From assembly GCA_024036415.1 (NCBI GenBank), contig JAMWET010003073.1, positions 5,001 to 69,000 on the forward strand: a DNA stretch of 64,000 nt. The letters are read 5' to 3'. The translations under genes were made by a program, and so were the position numbers. The DNA comes from Prochilodus magdalenae. Lineage: Eukaryota > Chordata > Actinopteri > Characiformes > Prochilodontidae. Below the pieces are notes generated by a model that was given only the letters and a program-made list of their open reading frames with translations, was not told where the DNA came from and did no database searches. Numbering within the stretch: the stretch's first letter is position 1; each line of letters starts with the position of its first letter. This document shows positions 12,243-22,232 of the stretch, piece after piece.

Positions 12243-12523
12243 ATTAACCTAATTAACCTAATATTAAACATATATCACGAATGCCCGTTTTGACCGTATG
12301 TATAAACGCGCATTAAACAGACATGAAGCTGATTTCGAGCTCCTTACCCAGGTCTCCGGTGTCTCAGCGCTGAGCTGTCCTTCATACCCTGGCTGCCGCT
12401 CAGGATGTCCGCGTGCTGTCCATCGAGAACCTCCAGATAATTCCTGCTGCTCCTCTCCACCTCGTTGGCCTTGTCCTCGAACAGGACCTGGCTGCTCAGT
12501 TTGTTGAACACGATCGTGTTCAT
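456..12523 (-). CDS. mkx: mkx, Mohawk homeobox (TALE homeodomain) transcription factor, four coding exons, 3' end outside window
   Basis: Joined coding exons 12523-12348, 10143-9984, 7783-7630 and 785-456 give about 273 residues of an unbroken frame with consistent phases (2, 0, 1, 1). Mammalian MKX is about 350 residues, so the last part of the repression region is missing at the left edge. The protein has the N-terminal MNTIVFNKLS start typical of MKX, a TALE homeodomain at about residues 66-126 (PYP loop at 92-94, helix-3 motif WFANARRR at 116-123), and a conserved downstream segment EDYVSPPKYKSSLL. From the family: a nuclear DNA-binding repressor that recruits Sin3A/HDAC, needed for tendon collagen programmes and restraining myogenesis. 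Identity is certain at family level because the homeodomain is distinct from IRX and other TALE classes. Upstream neighbour is odad2 on the same strand. Confidence 0.95.
1370..1530 (+). mobile_element. Tc1-like transposase 3' fragment
   Basis: The reading PDHNISECVWDK matches the third-acid region of Tc1-like transposases (PDLNxxExxWD), followed by the usual C-terminal text (AESLEKLQAS-like, here decayed). Frameshifts are present and no other part of the element is seen nearby. Confidence 0.6.
1994..2043. repeat. (GA)n microsatellite
   Basis: A nearly perfect GA run in the mkx intron, within a wider purine stretch from about 1,980. Confidence 0.9.
3200..3480. repeat. GGTTCTT/AAGAACC interspersed repeat, degenerate
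   Basis: Repeated ggttctt and aagaacc words (such as gggttctttaaaatgg and taaagaaccgtccc) resemble an abundant fish non-coding repeat. Similar text is seen at 36,060-36,090, 36,540-36,575 and 59,690-59,815. Family name unknown. Confidence 0.4.
3762..3807. repeat. (CA)n microsatellite with CG interruptions
   Basis: A run of cacacg/cacaca units of about 46 bp. Confidence 0.85.
4658..4740 (+). mobile_element. Tc1-like transposase DDE-motif fragment
   Basis: From 4658 the frame reads HGPDLNPTENISSHVKHKLTC, with the DLNPxEN signature of Tc1-like transposases; the usual Trp after it is changed to Ser. Sequence on both sides is too decayed to delimit. Confidence 0.5.
5224..5275 (+). repeat. 21-bp tandem repeat, about 2.5 copies
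   Basis: Units beginning atttacaaaccaat start at 5224, 5245 and 5266, with one substitution between the first two. Confidence 0.85.
5536..5899. repeat. compound (GT)n array, 364 bp
   Basis: GT dinucleotides are interrupted by GA, GC and AT variants. A longer-range duplication is visible: the block starting gcatgtgtgtgcgtgtctgt occurs at 5657 and again at 5814 (offset 157 bp). Confidence 0.9.
6416..6540. mobile_element. Tc1-like element end, truncated by the hAT-like element
   Basis: It starts with gtgctgtgcaaaagtcagag, a terminal sequence shared by a fish Tc1-like family, and stops at the hAT-like left end at 6541. A related end is seen at 28,896. Confidence 0.5.
6541..7531. mobile_element. 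hAT-like non-autonomous DNA transposon (991 bp)
   Basis: The ends are perfect 10-bp inverted repeats, agtagggctg at 6541-6550 and cagccctact at 7522-7531. Subterminal tracts contain gtcgact/agtcga words near both ends (6,560-6,615; 7,468-7,515). CAGGGCTG-like ends with such words are typical of fish hAT elements. No transposase frame is present. Flanking 8-bp target duplications are not visible, so the copy is old or its borders are off by a few bases. Confidence 0.65.
7630..7783 (-). CDS. mkx: mkx coding exon 3 (homeodomain recognition helix)
   Basis: The acceptor tctctcag|GTG follows a CT-rich tract, and the donor is AGAAG|GTGTGA at 7629. It encodes residues 113-163: VSNWFANARRRLKN, followed by a conserved post-homeodomain stretch (RQPDLSWALRIKLYNKYVQG) and the acidic SSDDSCSE. 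Ala118 follows WF and precedes Asn119, the invariant homeodomain Asn51; alanine at homeodomain position 50 is a TALE-type choice. The exon ends in phase 1, its last base being the first of an Asp codon. Confidence 0.96.
7784..9983 (-). other. mkx intron between coding exons 2 and 3 (2.2 kb)
   Basis: It contains purine-rich DNA at 7,790-7,860 and 9,300-9,783, including a long (GA)n. The part at 8,200-9,130 is non-repetitive with no coding match. Confidence 0.75.
9692..9783. repeat. (GA)n microsatellite, about 92 bp
   Basis: A perfect GA run inside a purine-rich stretch from about 9,300 in the mkx intron, 200 bp from the homeobox exon at 9,984. Confidence 0.92.
9984..10143 (-). CDS. mkx: mkx coding exon 2 (homeodomain helices 1-2)
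   Basis: The acceptor reads gtgtcag|G and the donor CAG|GTGAGC at 9983. The first base completes codon 59 (Gly); the exon then encodes residues 60-112, SRQGAGKVRHKRQALQDM onward. It holds the N-terminal arm, helix 1, the TALE-specific PYP insertion loop (NPYPTKTEK) and helix 2, ending at LVQ. The next exon starts exactly at VSNWF, so the recognition helix is split from helix 2 by an intron of about 2.2 kb. The sequence is nearly identical to mammalian MKX here. Confidence 0.96.
10890..11340. promoter_or_regulatory. intragenic CpG cluster in mkx intron
   Basis: A second GC/CpG-rich block, densest at 11,160-11,310, lies in the intron between mkx coding exons 1 and 2. It contains no exon with homology that I recognise. 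It could be an alternative promoter, an enhancer or a Polycomb-type target, all common in homeobox loci. Only the composition is seen. Confidence 0.4.
12181..12239. repeat. (TCCA)n-(CA)n compound microsatellite
   Basis: Nearly four TCCA units, then about 22 CA units, about 110 bp from the donor of mkx coding exon 1. Confidence 0.92.
12348..12523 (-). CDS. mkx: mkx coding exon 1 (start codon exon)
   Basis: The ATG is at 12523-12521 (reads cat on the + strand) and starts MNTIVFNKLSSQVLFED, matching the start of vertebrate MKX. There are upstream in-frame residues but no family support for them, so this ATG is chosen. The exon encodes residues 1-58 and ends after two bases of codon 59 (phase 2) at CCTGG|GTAAGG. 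The segment ending RHRRPG corresponds to the short linker just before the homeodomain. Middle residues (DKANEVERSSRNYLEV) diverge from mammals, as usual for this region. Confidence 0.93.
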
Positions 12524-12652
12524 CTTTGGCTGGATTGTAGTCCCGCGTCCTGCTTCCCGCGCGCTCTCTTCCCCTCGCTCTGTGTTAAAGTCCTTCGCGC
12601 GCACTCAGCGTGCTGCTGGATGGCGCCGTTGCGCAGAGTCCTGCTGCCTGTC
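12524..12652 (-). other. mkx: mkx 5' UTR part of the start-codon exon, with predicted splice acceptor
   Basis: On the minus strand a strong acceptor (tgctctctactcctcag|GACAGG) ends at 12653, 129 bp upstream of the ATG. This fits the mammalian gene structure, where the first exon is non-coding and the start codon is in exon 2. Inference only; no transcript is available to confirm it. Confidence 0.5.
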
Positions 12653-13496
12653 CTGAGGAGTAGAGAGCACTAAGTGAGGCTCAGAAGCCGCGACCAGGCA
12701 CAAGAACGACACGAGAGCTAAGTGCCAAAATAACGAACTACCAAAGCAGCCTGCACGCACGCGGGGTTGGAGCGGGGGAGGAGGTATGTGAACTCGTCTT
12801 ACACGCGCGCATTGGCACATTTCATCAGAGACCCAAACCAAACATCCTGACGCGTGCACTCTCGTTGTCTCGTACGCGCGCGCATTAGGAGCGAGTTGTT
12901 CACGAGTCAAGGATAACCTGATAAACACTCGGTGCATGCGCGCGGACCGGAGCATAGTGAGAGCCTCATACCGCTTACAAGTAATCTGGAGCCCATCGTC
13001 TACCCGCTAGAGCCGATTTCATCACTCACTCCGGATTATGTCAGCGTGGACAGCGAACTACTGCTGAATCTCCCGCACCCTTGTCATTTGGGTTCAGCTG
13101 CGCTTCTATGAAGACTGTAGACGATACTCCAACACTCGCAGACACTTCGAACACAACACCATGCATGCACCAGACTAGTTTCCCAGAGTGAGACTGAGCC
13201 TAAACCTAGACTAGAAAGTATTTCCGCTGGTCACCTTCGGCACTGCGGGCGGTTTAGTCCAGTGCTTTAGCTCTGTGCGTGTTAATACAGTGCTTCAGGC
13301 TTCATTCGCTGTGGACACCACGTTTTTTAAAGAGCAAATTATACACATACCACCAGGAGTGGTGGCGTTCTCACAGCCAGCGGAGTTAAGTCTGTAGGTC
13401 TGTAGCGAGTGGAGAAACGACGCTCAGCCTCTTTAACACATACATTAAATCGAGCATTAAGGCGAACAGAAATACAAAGCAGTGTGTGTGCGTTAC

Positions 13497-13640
13497 CTGT
13501 GCAGTGCTGCGTCAGCTCTCCCATTCCCCTCTCACATGCTCACACTATCTCTCTCCCCCTCGCGCTTCAAACTCCTCTAGCAGCAGCAGCAGCAGCATGC
13601 AACAGCTCCGTACTCTGTGCGCGCTGAATGAAAAGCAGCC
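13497..13640 (-). promoter_or_regulatory. mkx: predicted mkx non-coding exon 1 and core promoter
   Basis: A good donor (CACAG|GTAACG) lies at 13497/13496 and could splice to the acceptor at 12653, giving an 843-bp first intron. About 165 bp upstream of it, GGATAAAG at 13668-13661 is a TATA-like element, which would place transcription start near 13,630-13,640. The predicted exon carries a short CTG run on the transcript strand (CAG run on + at about 13,579-13,597). Start position and TATA use are inferences. Confidence 0.35.
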
Positions 13641-14379
13641 GGTGTGCGCGCGACCCCGAGCTTTATCCGCGCGCCCTGGAACCTGCACGCGCCACAAGGC
13701 TCGTGTTTCCCAGAGCGGCGGCGCGCGCCGCGAACATACAGAGGATCAGATATACAGATTCAGGGGCAGAGGAGGGGAAAGGGGAGGAGGGGGTGCTGCA
13801 GTCGTACCCGAGAGAGAACGAGCGCGATGTTACTACGAGTTTTAGACGGAGCTAACTGTCAATTTAAACAGCAGGTGGTTTGGTAGAGGATGGAGGGCTA
13901 ATTACAGGTTCTACAATAAATGGGATTATAGACTGCTTTGTTTATGTTGTGTAATATAATATAATGTAATATAATATATGTATTATTTATCATGTAATTA
14001 AAATATATATCAAACAATATATCTCCTAACATCTTTCCATATAAAGCACTGATAACACGTGCTAAGGCATTTCTGGTGCTATATGTTTCAGCACGGTTAA
14101 ATGAGAACAGAAGCCCAGAGGGGTTAAATTAAAGCGGAAGTTTGAATTCCCTTCCCAAAACCCCAAATCCCGGCAGCTAGGAGAGAAAACCCCCAAACTC
14201 CTCCCTAAACTGCCTGTAGCATTTAGAGACCGGCATCAGTCCACTGAACAAGCTAAATCTACATCAAGCATCTGCACCACACTCTACAATTACTTTCTAT
14301 TCCAGTTCGGTGGAGGAACAACAGTAAACCAATAGAATCTAATGAATTCTATCAGCACCATATGTGATGCTTTGTGTGG

Positions 14380-14600
14380 AGGGAAACGTGTTTGCGTGCC
14401 TTGTGCTACTGCATCGATTTGCCTCTGCTAACCTCTCATTTTCTCAAATTAGCCGAGGGAGCTCCCTGTCCGGGCCCTTTGCAGCAGCCTGGGGACTGGA
14501 GGTGAAATGAGAGAGGCTCCTGTGTCCTCACGCCCCGTCTAATTGGAGTGGCGCTTTTATTTGGGTTTATTTTTACCTACTTAATGAAGAAACGGAGAAA
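14380..14600. promoter_or_regulatory. candidate enhancer block upstream of mkx
   Basis: This is a non-repetitive, moderately GC-rich block about 0.75-1 kb upstream of the predicted mkx start, with a TAATT homeodomain core (gtctaattggag) and AT-rich flanks. It looks like constrained non-coding DNA by texture, but no alignment was possible. Confidence 0.3.
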
Positions 14601-16581
14601 TGACTCACTTTACCATTCCAAAGGCAAAGCAGAAGAGAGAAACAGAAAGAGCTTCTCCACCACTAAGTACCAGTGACATTACTGTCCCCTGTCTATCAGA
14701 GAGCAGGCAGAACCGGGTGGCCACACAGGAATGAGTCACACTGCCAGTGGGATCCGGGAGGGAACCGCACTGTTTTGTCCCGCAGATGTCCTCGTGTGCC
14801 CTCATGCCTTTTCTCACTTCTCGGTACATCAGAAAGGGGTAGAGTACACTGGCACCATGCGATAGTAAAGGGCTGAATGAACGCTGTCATGAAGAAGTCT
14901 GAGGTTCGAATGCCCTGTAGGACTGCGGTGAAACTTCTTGGAGAGTTCAGCATCAGACAGCAGAGGAAGTGAAGTTTGTTAGGAGTTTTGCTTGTTGGTT
15001 CTTTTGGGAATCTTCTTGTCTAAAAGAAATTCTTATGAGACAGTGCCGGCCCTGAACAGTGTGACGCCCTAGGCAATATTTTGGCTGGTACCCCTTGGAT
15101 ATTGAAACCCAGGTAATAACAGCCCTAAGCCACATTATAGTCTATAACAGTCTAAACACAATCACACCTGCATCACACCTAGCAAATATATACAGAGCAT
15201 TTATTTAGTGAGCACTTATCTCAAATGATGCAGGTGTTTGCTGAACATATCAAATGCAGGGCTGAAAAGGGCTTATATCAATTAATGACTAAAAGAAACT
15301 GGCTAGCTAACTAGACTAGCTAACCTTAACAGTCTTCCCTACTTCCCAACTACTATAACTGTTGGCCTTATAATGACCTTTTCTTCTCTATAGGTATGAG
15401 CGCTGGGCTGGGTTGCCAGGTAGTGCTCTTTTTGCTTCATATGTGTCTGTGTATTAATTTCTAGGTATCATCACTGGCCCCTTGTTCGGGCAGTGTCTGA
15501 GCTCATGGTGAGTTTTAGGCTCTAAATGGATGGGAGTAACTGATGCTACTCTTGCTTACTAGCTAGCCATTTATTAAATTAGCAATATTATTGCGCTAGC
15601 TAACTTTGCTCTGAGCATCTGACGGTAATTATTACTATGTAACAGAAAAAGTATTAATTTATCACATACTGTACTTACTTTCCATTACCTGGACAAGAGC
15701 AGGGCTTTAATGGTAAAAGCTGATCAACTGAACAGTTGAAATACACACTCTCCTACCTAAGAAGGGAAGGGATTAGTCCGCTCTGGTTGTGTCGGTTAAT
15801 GAAGGTTGAGGGAGAGAGCGAAATGTGCAGAGCACACTGACAGCTGCATTGGGGAGGATTCTGCAGCAGCACGTGGAGCACAGGGAGTGGAGCTCAGTGT
15901 CTGGACTTTGTGTTCTCCAGTACATCTGCTACAATTAACTCCAACTGTGTTACTTGATCATTTTTTCATGCAGGAATTCGGCATTGTCCTGTTTCTTTCT
16001 TTCTTCCTTTTGTCAGGCTGTTTCTTAAACATATCTGAAGGCTTCATGAACTTCACATCACACACTTCTTCTAAAGGTTTTGCTTCCAAATCGGAGTCTT
16101 CCTGAGGCTTTTCTGGACAGTCAGCCTATCAGATCATACCATGTCTCTCTTTTTAACTGGGCATGCATGACGGTGTTGTGTTTGCAGTGATCCGTTGGGA
16201 GGTGTATGCGAAGCAGGAGGAGTGTTAGTCATTAAGTTCTTGGGCTTCGTTCTTCATTACTTTTTTGGTGTTTCTTTCTGGAACAGCGTTCAGGGGGTTT
16301 ATGTGAACTGCTGCTGCAAAAAAGCATCTGCATAAAACACCAATTAAGTGTTTACGTGAAATAAATAAAACACCACTTACAGGACAGACTAGGGTTTGAC
16401 CATGACCCAAGATGTGGTAGAAATGAGTATGGTGGATGCTCAAGGGCCATTTTCGAGCGTAAACTGGTGATAGTGCAAAGATTTGTTACACGATTTCACC
16501 TCTTTTTCCAACACTGTACTCAAAGTGCACTATAAATGTGCTATATTTAGGTACGCCTTTCCTGTGCTGGCAGTAATACAG

Positions 16582-16612
<31 letters not shown>

Positions 16613-17104
16613 TGCTCTCAGACATGGAGCGAGCAGGGTCAAAGGTTGCTCATTTCCTGAAATTACAGCCGTGTCTACACCTCTTCTCATTAAAATCTCA
16701 AAGCCTTCTTGATTGCCCCTCTCCACAGTTTTTTCTGGAACCTTTAATATCTCCCTCATTTAAGCTGACATTTTCACACCCGCCGCAGGCCTTATATGGG
16801 ATGAGGGGAGAAAGTGAAGGTTGCACTGTTAGTCCCACTTAGAAAAGCCACAGACAGATTTGTTAAAATCATTGGCCTTTTTGTGGAAAAAGTAAATGGG
16901 TTGATTGCCGGTGAACAATTGCACTTATTACTGTTAAACTGATTCAGTGCTTCTTTTAAACATTTGGACAAATAATAAAAAGAAAGCATGCGTATGCGTA
17001 AGCCAAGCATGCATAAGCCAAGCCAAGCATCAGGTCAAGTGGTGGTGTAAAGCACAACACAACTCAGGAGCAGATAAAATGTGTTTTCTGGCGAGATGGA
17101 TCAT

Positions 17105-17690
17105 GCTGCACTATCTGGTAGTTTGATGGATGAATCTGAGATTAGCAGGTAGCTGAGGAATGCTACAGACATGAAGGCACAGTTCCAGCAGTAAGGTTTG
17201 GTGGAGGAGGAATAATGGTATGGGTAAGTCTTCTTAGTTCCAGTGACGGGTATTATTAATTTTACAGCGTACAAAGACACGAGATGATGAAATGCATGAC
17301 AGTATATTGGGAAAATATCTTCAATCAAACAGCAGAGTGTACATCTTTACCAATGCTATTTATGAATAATGCAAAAAAGGGTATAACCTTATTGGTGCCA
17401 TCCCTGCCTCAAAGAATTTTTGTATTATTTCCTGGATGCCAAAAGTCACATCACCTCAGTCCTGCCCCATATGCCTGTGTAAAATACTTTCAATTACACT
17501 ATCATACTTCAATTTTAATAAAATAGTTTCCATGAAGACACAGTTCGACAAGTTCAGTGTGGAGGAACTTCAGTGGCCTGCACAGAGCTTTGACCTCAAC
17601 CCCACTGAACACTTTTGGGATGAACTGGAACATTGATTGAGAGCCAAACCTTCTTGTCCCACATCAGTGCCTGACCTTATTAAAGACTGA
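17105..17690 (+). pseudogene. Tc1/mariner-like transposase relic
   Basis: It begins with text corresponding to the SGSLMDESEI-like block, continues through a catalytic middle (ggtttggtggaggaggaata), and ends with FDLNPTEHFWDELEH at about 17,590-17,635. Frameshifts and stops break the frame throughout. Terminal repeats are not clear. Confidence 0.7.
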
Positions 17691-17726
17691 AGTGGCATAA
17701 GCTCCCTCAGACATACTGTAAATACT

Positions 17727-18302
17727 CTCATCATCAAAATAATAATTTCATAACAAATTCATCCAGGATGAATCAACCCATATGAATAAAACTTGTAAAT
17801 CATTAAAGTTTGTAAGCAAAGACGGGCCTTACTGTGAGCAAGGACGGGTTATTACTGTACCTAACTGGCCCAACAGTCACAACTGCGAGTGAGCAGTAAC
17901 TCAAGTCCTGCTTTTGTCTTGGGGGAGACAACCAACAAGGTTATGTGTGAAAGCACCGTGGTCAGTGCCATGATCACACATCCAGAAGGTCTGGCATCGC
18001 TCCACCTGAGAATATTCTGCTGCATGGGATGGATTATTGAGGGACATCATTAGGAACCTCTACAACTTAGATGCATGCAGAGATGCCTGAATGTTATGTT
18101 AGCAAACGTAAAAGCCTATCTTATCTTATAAAGACACTACTTCTGTATGTGCAGCACAGTCTAATTTTATCATAATTTATTAATATGTATCAGTCTAAAT
18201 GTAAAACATAATTTATCATCCCTGGTAACTTTATCTTCCTTCTCAATAGCATTGCAATCTGACACCTCATTCTGGGTGCAACTATTCGTTTGATGATGAG
18301 TG
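17727..18302 (+). mobile_element. Tc1-like relic, family with ATCATCAAA ends, copy 1
   Basis: The left end ctcatcatcaaaataataat (17,727 on) and the right end, which reads ctcatcatcaaacgaatagt on the minus strand (ending 18,302), form inverted repeats. The interior shares text with copies 2 and 3, for example gagaatattctgctgcatgg and catcattaggaacc. It directly follows another transposase relic. Confidence 0.65.
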
Positions 18303-18339
18303 TATTTCCACGTATTTATATAAGAAAGCATAAGTCTAT

Positions 18340-18640
18340 AAAAAGAATACGCTGTGGGTTTTTACACATACTTATGAGCATTACTGCCTGGTTAATGGCA
18401 TTAGTGTCTTGTTTAGCTGGAAAGCATGCTGCACTGTGCAAGCCTAATTGAGTACTAGGCCTTTTGTGCATTTTCCCACCACCTACTTACTTTCTTTAGT
18501 CCCATTTTACTTTTAAAGAGCGTTTCCTAAAATACAGCAGCGGCCGTGAAGCTCGCGTGTTGTGCTTTGTTTCCCTTGGCACTGTGTTCTCAGCATGCTG
18601 TTATCTTTTCAGGTTTGTTCTTTCCTTGAAGTTTTTTTTT
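18340..18640. promoter_or_regulatory. candidate conserved non-coding block
   Basis: Non-repetitive sequence with TAAT cores (ggttaatggc, cctaattgag) immediately follows a transposon relic. Its composition differs from the surrounding repeats. Inference from texture only. Confidence 0.25.
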
Positions 18641-20275
18641 TTCTTTGTGCTTTGCAAGGCTGGTGGGTTCATGACCTCTATAGTTAACAAGCCTTCAAGC
18701 AGGTTGATGGGGCAAGGCTGGGTTAGAGACTAAAAAAGAGAGAAGGTAGCACAGCTTCTATTCCTGAACTGCAGTGAGAAAGAGAGAGAGGTGCTTTGTC
18801 TGTATTTCAGTTAATTCCGTAAACTGCTACTTATGATCAATGATATCCTCTAGAGTTGCAGATTAACAGTCCTTGGTGAAAGCTACAGTTTCATACAGTC
18901 TTCCCCGGGTCCAATCTCTAATGTAGCGTGCAACCTGTAAAAATAGAGGAAAAGTCTAGATAATCCTCAGCAGTCAGTCACCTCTCTCTCCCATTCCCTC
19001 CATCTGTGCCTCTCTCCCTTTAAAAGCCTTCCCATTGGGTGCTGAAAAGACGACGAACTCGTCCTGATGAAAAGTCAAAGATAATATGATTCTTGGTCCT
19101 GAGCCATAGAGTGCTCCCAGGCTGGTTCATAAGCAAGACAGAAAGGCTTCTCCTGCACGATCTGCAGTTATAATGCATGTGTTTGTGTGTAATCACAAAG
19201 GCGATGAGAAGCTATTAAAGAGCAATCTGTGCCAGGGCAGAACCCAGTACAATTTTACTCTATCAGTTTGTCTACTACTAAAGCAGACTTCCTTATTCCG
19301 TATTCAGTCTAGACAAATAAGTTGCCTGTGCCTAAAAGCCCAGATATTTTACCTGCCCTGGCATCTATACTGCTAAACCGATACCAGCACAATTACCAGT
19401 TTGAGATCACCTAACACATCAGAACTGGCAGCTTAATGGAGAACACTATACAAGTAATAGCATGGAGTTATTTGGTTGTAAATCTGGCTTATGTTTAATG
19501 TACGCACCATGCACGGCCATGCACTGTGCATATGTGTGTGTTTGTGTGTGAAACGCTGTGGACTGCAGGTGACTTTTGCTCATGAAGTAAACTCCATAAA
19601 CTACATAACCATAAGCATAGGCTGTCAGTAGCAATGCAGGCTTTATTAATCCTGCTGAGGCCTTTATAGGGGACAGTCTGTAAGCAGACCCAGACACTGC
19701 GGTATTTGCCCGCTCATTTCTCTGTTTATTTATTGTTAGGCCAGCTAGTTATTTACACTTTATGGATGGGAACGTCACAATTCATTAGAGGCAATGAAAT
19801 CATTTAAGAGAGAGAGGGGGGAGGAGGGGGGAGGGGGCAACCATTTAGTTAAACTACAGTATTACAGGGCACTTTTAACCTATTTGCAGACTGTCAGGCC
19901 TCAAACTAACACAGCACAATAAAGTAAAACAAGAACAACAACAAAGCTGCTGGAACATGATGTGCATGCACAAAAGCACTATGTGTAGAGAGGGAGACAG
20001 AGATAGAGTAAGGGAACCCAGCAAAAAAGGAAAAGAGAGGGATATAGTAAAAGACAAGATAGAAAGAATGAGACATTGGGGAAATGAGCAGAAAGAAAAA
20101 AAAACGTGAGAAGAAAAACAAAAAGACAGAAAAACAGAAAAAATAAAGAAAAGAATCAGTGATGGAGAGAAAGCATACGAAAGAAAGAAAGAACTGGGAG
20201 AAACGGAGAGATTAAGAAAATGCGAGCAAGAAAACAAGAGAGAAAGACTAAAAAGAAAAAAGAAAGTAAAGACAA

Positions 20276-20278
<3 letters not shown>

Positions 20279-20320
<42 letters not shown>

Positions 20321-20326
20321 TGAGAC

Positions 20327-20369
<43 letters not shown>

Positions 20370-20494
20370 GAGAGACAGAAGACTTTCTATGTATGTCTGT
20401 GTATGAGTGACTAAGTGGGTAAGTAAGTGAGAGAGTGTTTTTAATGGCAGTGATGCTCTCTCTCTTTTTCTCTCTCTCTCTCTCTCTCTTTTTG
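20279..20494. repeat. (GA)n ... (CT)n inverted simple repeats
   Basis: GA runs at 20,279-20,307 and 20,332-20,366 with an ACAG run between them are followed after about 90 bp by a CT run at 20,457-20,494. The GA and CT runs are complementary. Confidence 0.85.
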
Positions 20495-20657
20495 GCATTA
20501 TATTAAAATGCAGCTCTCTGGGGAGGCAAAGCCACTTCTGATATTTGGACGAGACTTTTACTAGTCATTAGCTTCTTTATGAAATATTTCTGCCCTCTGC
20601 CTCGGGAACTGCGGGATCTCTCCACTTCAAACGGACACGTCTCATTTTCAGGACCAT

Positions 20658-20767
20658 TCACACACACACGGACACGCACACACACGGACACGCACACACA
20701 CACACACACACGGACACGCACACACACACATGCACACACGCACACAACACACACGCACACACACACA
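20658..20767. repeat. (CA)n compound microsatellite
   Basis: CA with regular cggacacg interruptions, about 110 bp. Confidence 0.88.
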
Positions 20768-21895
20768 GATGAACATCACTCTGCACCTACACTCCACCCT
20801 GACCTTCCCAACATCTGCATTATGCTACATTCAAGACCACTGAAACAAATCTGAGTATGAAAACATGCACTGCTGCACTAAAATGAGCTCTTAGTCATGG
20901 TGATCTAGAGCAAAGCTCCTAAACAGTCAAGTTTAGGAAAGAGGCTTCACAGCCTTTCGACTTCACTATAAAGAGAATACCAGGGTGTGTGTGTATGTAA
21001 TACTTATTAAAACTACAACTGACGTGTGGAAACAGACCCAGATTTAATCTTCTCTCTCCTCACACTAGAGACAGCACAGGCACAGCAGTGCTTCTCTATG
21101 ATAAGGCGGTTTTAAAGCGAGAGTTTGGATAAGCATGGCGAGAGAGCGCTTTCCCTGTCACCAGAGAAATATATGTGCACTTTTAGATGCTGTGGAGAAT
21201 GGCAAGCGTCTCAGAGCTGGCAGACAGCTAGCAGACAGATGCTAATGCTAACGCTCTCAAGCTCAATGACTTAAACATGCCTACAGACTCCACTCAGCAT
21301 CTCATAAATTCCTGTCCTTCAGTCAAACATGCTACATTTGTTTAATGATGGTAGTTAGGCATGTCCTTCCAGTTGCTAACCTCAGAGAGAGCAAGAGAGA
21401 GAGGCAGAGAGGAATACATCTGTATTGCCTGTTTTGAAAGGGCCTGATTTATAGGATGGTCAGAGTCATATCCACTGGAACTGATGGGATGAATCTTGGG
21501 CTGATTATTTGTGTTTGGAGACGTTCAGGTTCTGCACTTAGCTACAAATAATAGACTCAACACTAGGGAGAAATGCTTGAGCCACTCATGGCTCCAGGAA
21601 ATCTTGTTTTGATCTAACTAGACCATTCTGATCATTCCTGTAACTACTTAATAACATTCTGAAGAGACATTTGAAGTCCTGTTACATACTATATGCTCCA
21701 ACATATGCTTTGGGGTTTGATACCTTCATTGTCACCAAGGGGCCATTTCCTAGAACTTTGGTTCCAGTTAATTTTTACCTACTTGAGATAGCTACCATCA
21801 CAAACCAGATAGAACCACCTTATTTCCAAAACGATATTTTTCTCATATTGTACATCCCTGTTCATTCTCTGCCTGAAACACACAGTTATAGCTGC

Positions 21896-22232
21896 AAAAT
21901 GCAGTTTTAAAAAAAGGAATTTAATTATTAATAAAGAAAAAAAATCCAAACCTACATTGTCATGTATGAAAAAGTATTTGCCCCCCAGTTAAAACATAAC
22001 CTGACTGTGGTTTATCACACCTGAGTTTAATTTCTCTAGCCACACCCAGGCCTGATTACTGCCACACCAGTTCTCAATCAAGAAATCACTTAAATAGGAC
22101 CTGTCTGACAAAGCAAAGTAGACCAAAAGATACTCAAAAGCTATACATCATGCTAAGATTCAAAGAAATTCAGGAACAAATGAGAAAGAAAGTAATTAAG
22201 ATCTATCAGTCTGAAAAAGGTAATATAGCAAT
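21896..22232 (+). mobile_element. Tc1-like element, 5' end with truncated transposase
   Basis: A long terminal repeat-like end (aaatccaaacctacattgtc, then gaaaaagtatttgcccccc) is followed by a leader and a start codon at 22,150. The frame opens MLRFKEIQEQMRKKVIKIYQ, close to the helix-turn-helix start of Tc1-type fish transposases (KEIQEQMRNKVIEIYQSGKG). The match stops near 22,232, so about 80% of the element is missing. Confidence 0.75.

Larger units (their letters stand above)
10144..12347 (-). other. mkx intron between coding exons 1 and 2 (2.2 kb)
   Basis: It contains the CpG cluster at 10.9-11.3 kb and a (TCCA)n(CA)n microsatellite at 12,181-12,239. No further exon is recognised. Confidence 0.75.
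12340..13860. promoter_or_regulatory. CpG-rich promoter region of mkx
   Basis: CpG dinucleotides are dense around 12,350-12,960 and again at 13,610-13,840 (many gcgcgc runs), unlike the surrounding AT-rich DNA. It covers the mkx start codon and the predicted first exon. Several long open frames here on both strands come from base composition, not from genes. Unmethylated CpG islands at developmental transcription factor promoters are usual in vertebrates. Confidence 0.65.

Noticed and set aside
12524..12604. In-frame extension upstream of the mkx ATG
   Set aside because: It adds 27 residues with no match to the family, while the downstream ATG gives the conserved MNTIVF start; the region is read as 5' UTR.
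13409..13886. Overlapping open frames on the + strand near the mkx promoter
   Set aside because: High GC removes stop codons; the frames overlap each other and match no protein I know.
14840..14920. tRNA-like box-B word (ggttcgaatgcc)
   Set aside because: No cloverleaf and no convincing box A; too weak to call a tRNA or SINE.
19875..20498. 207-codon minus-strand open frame
   Set aside because: It is Ser/Leu/Phe low complexity from GA and A-rich purine DNA, with no domain.
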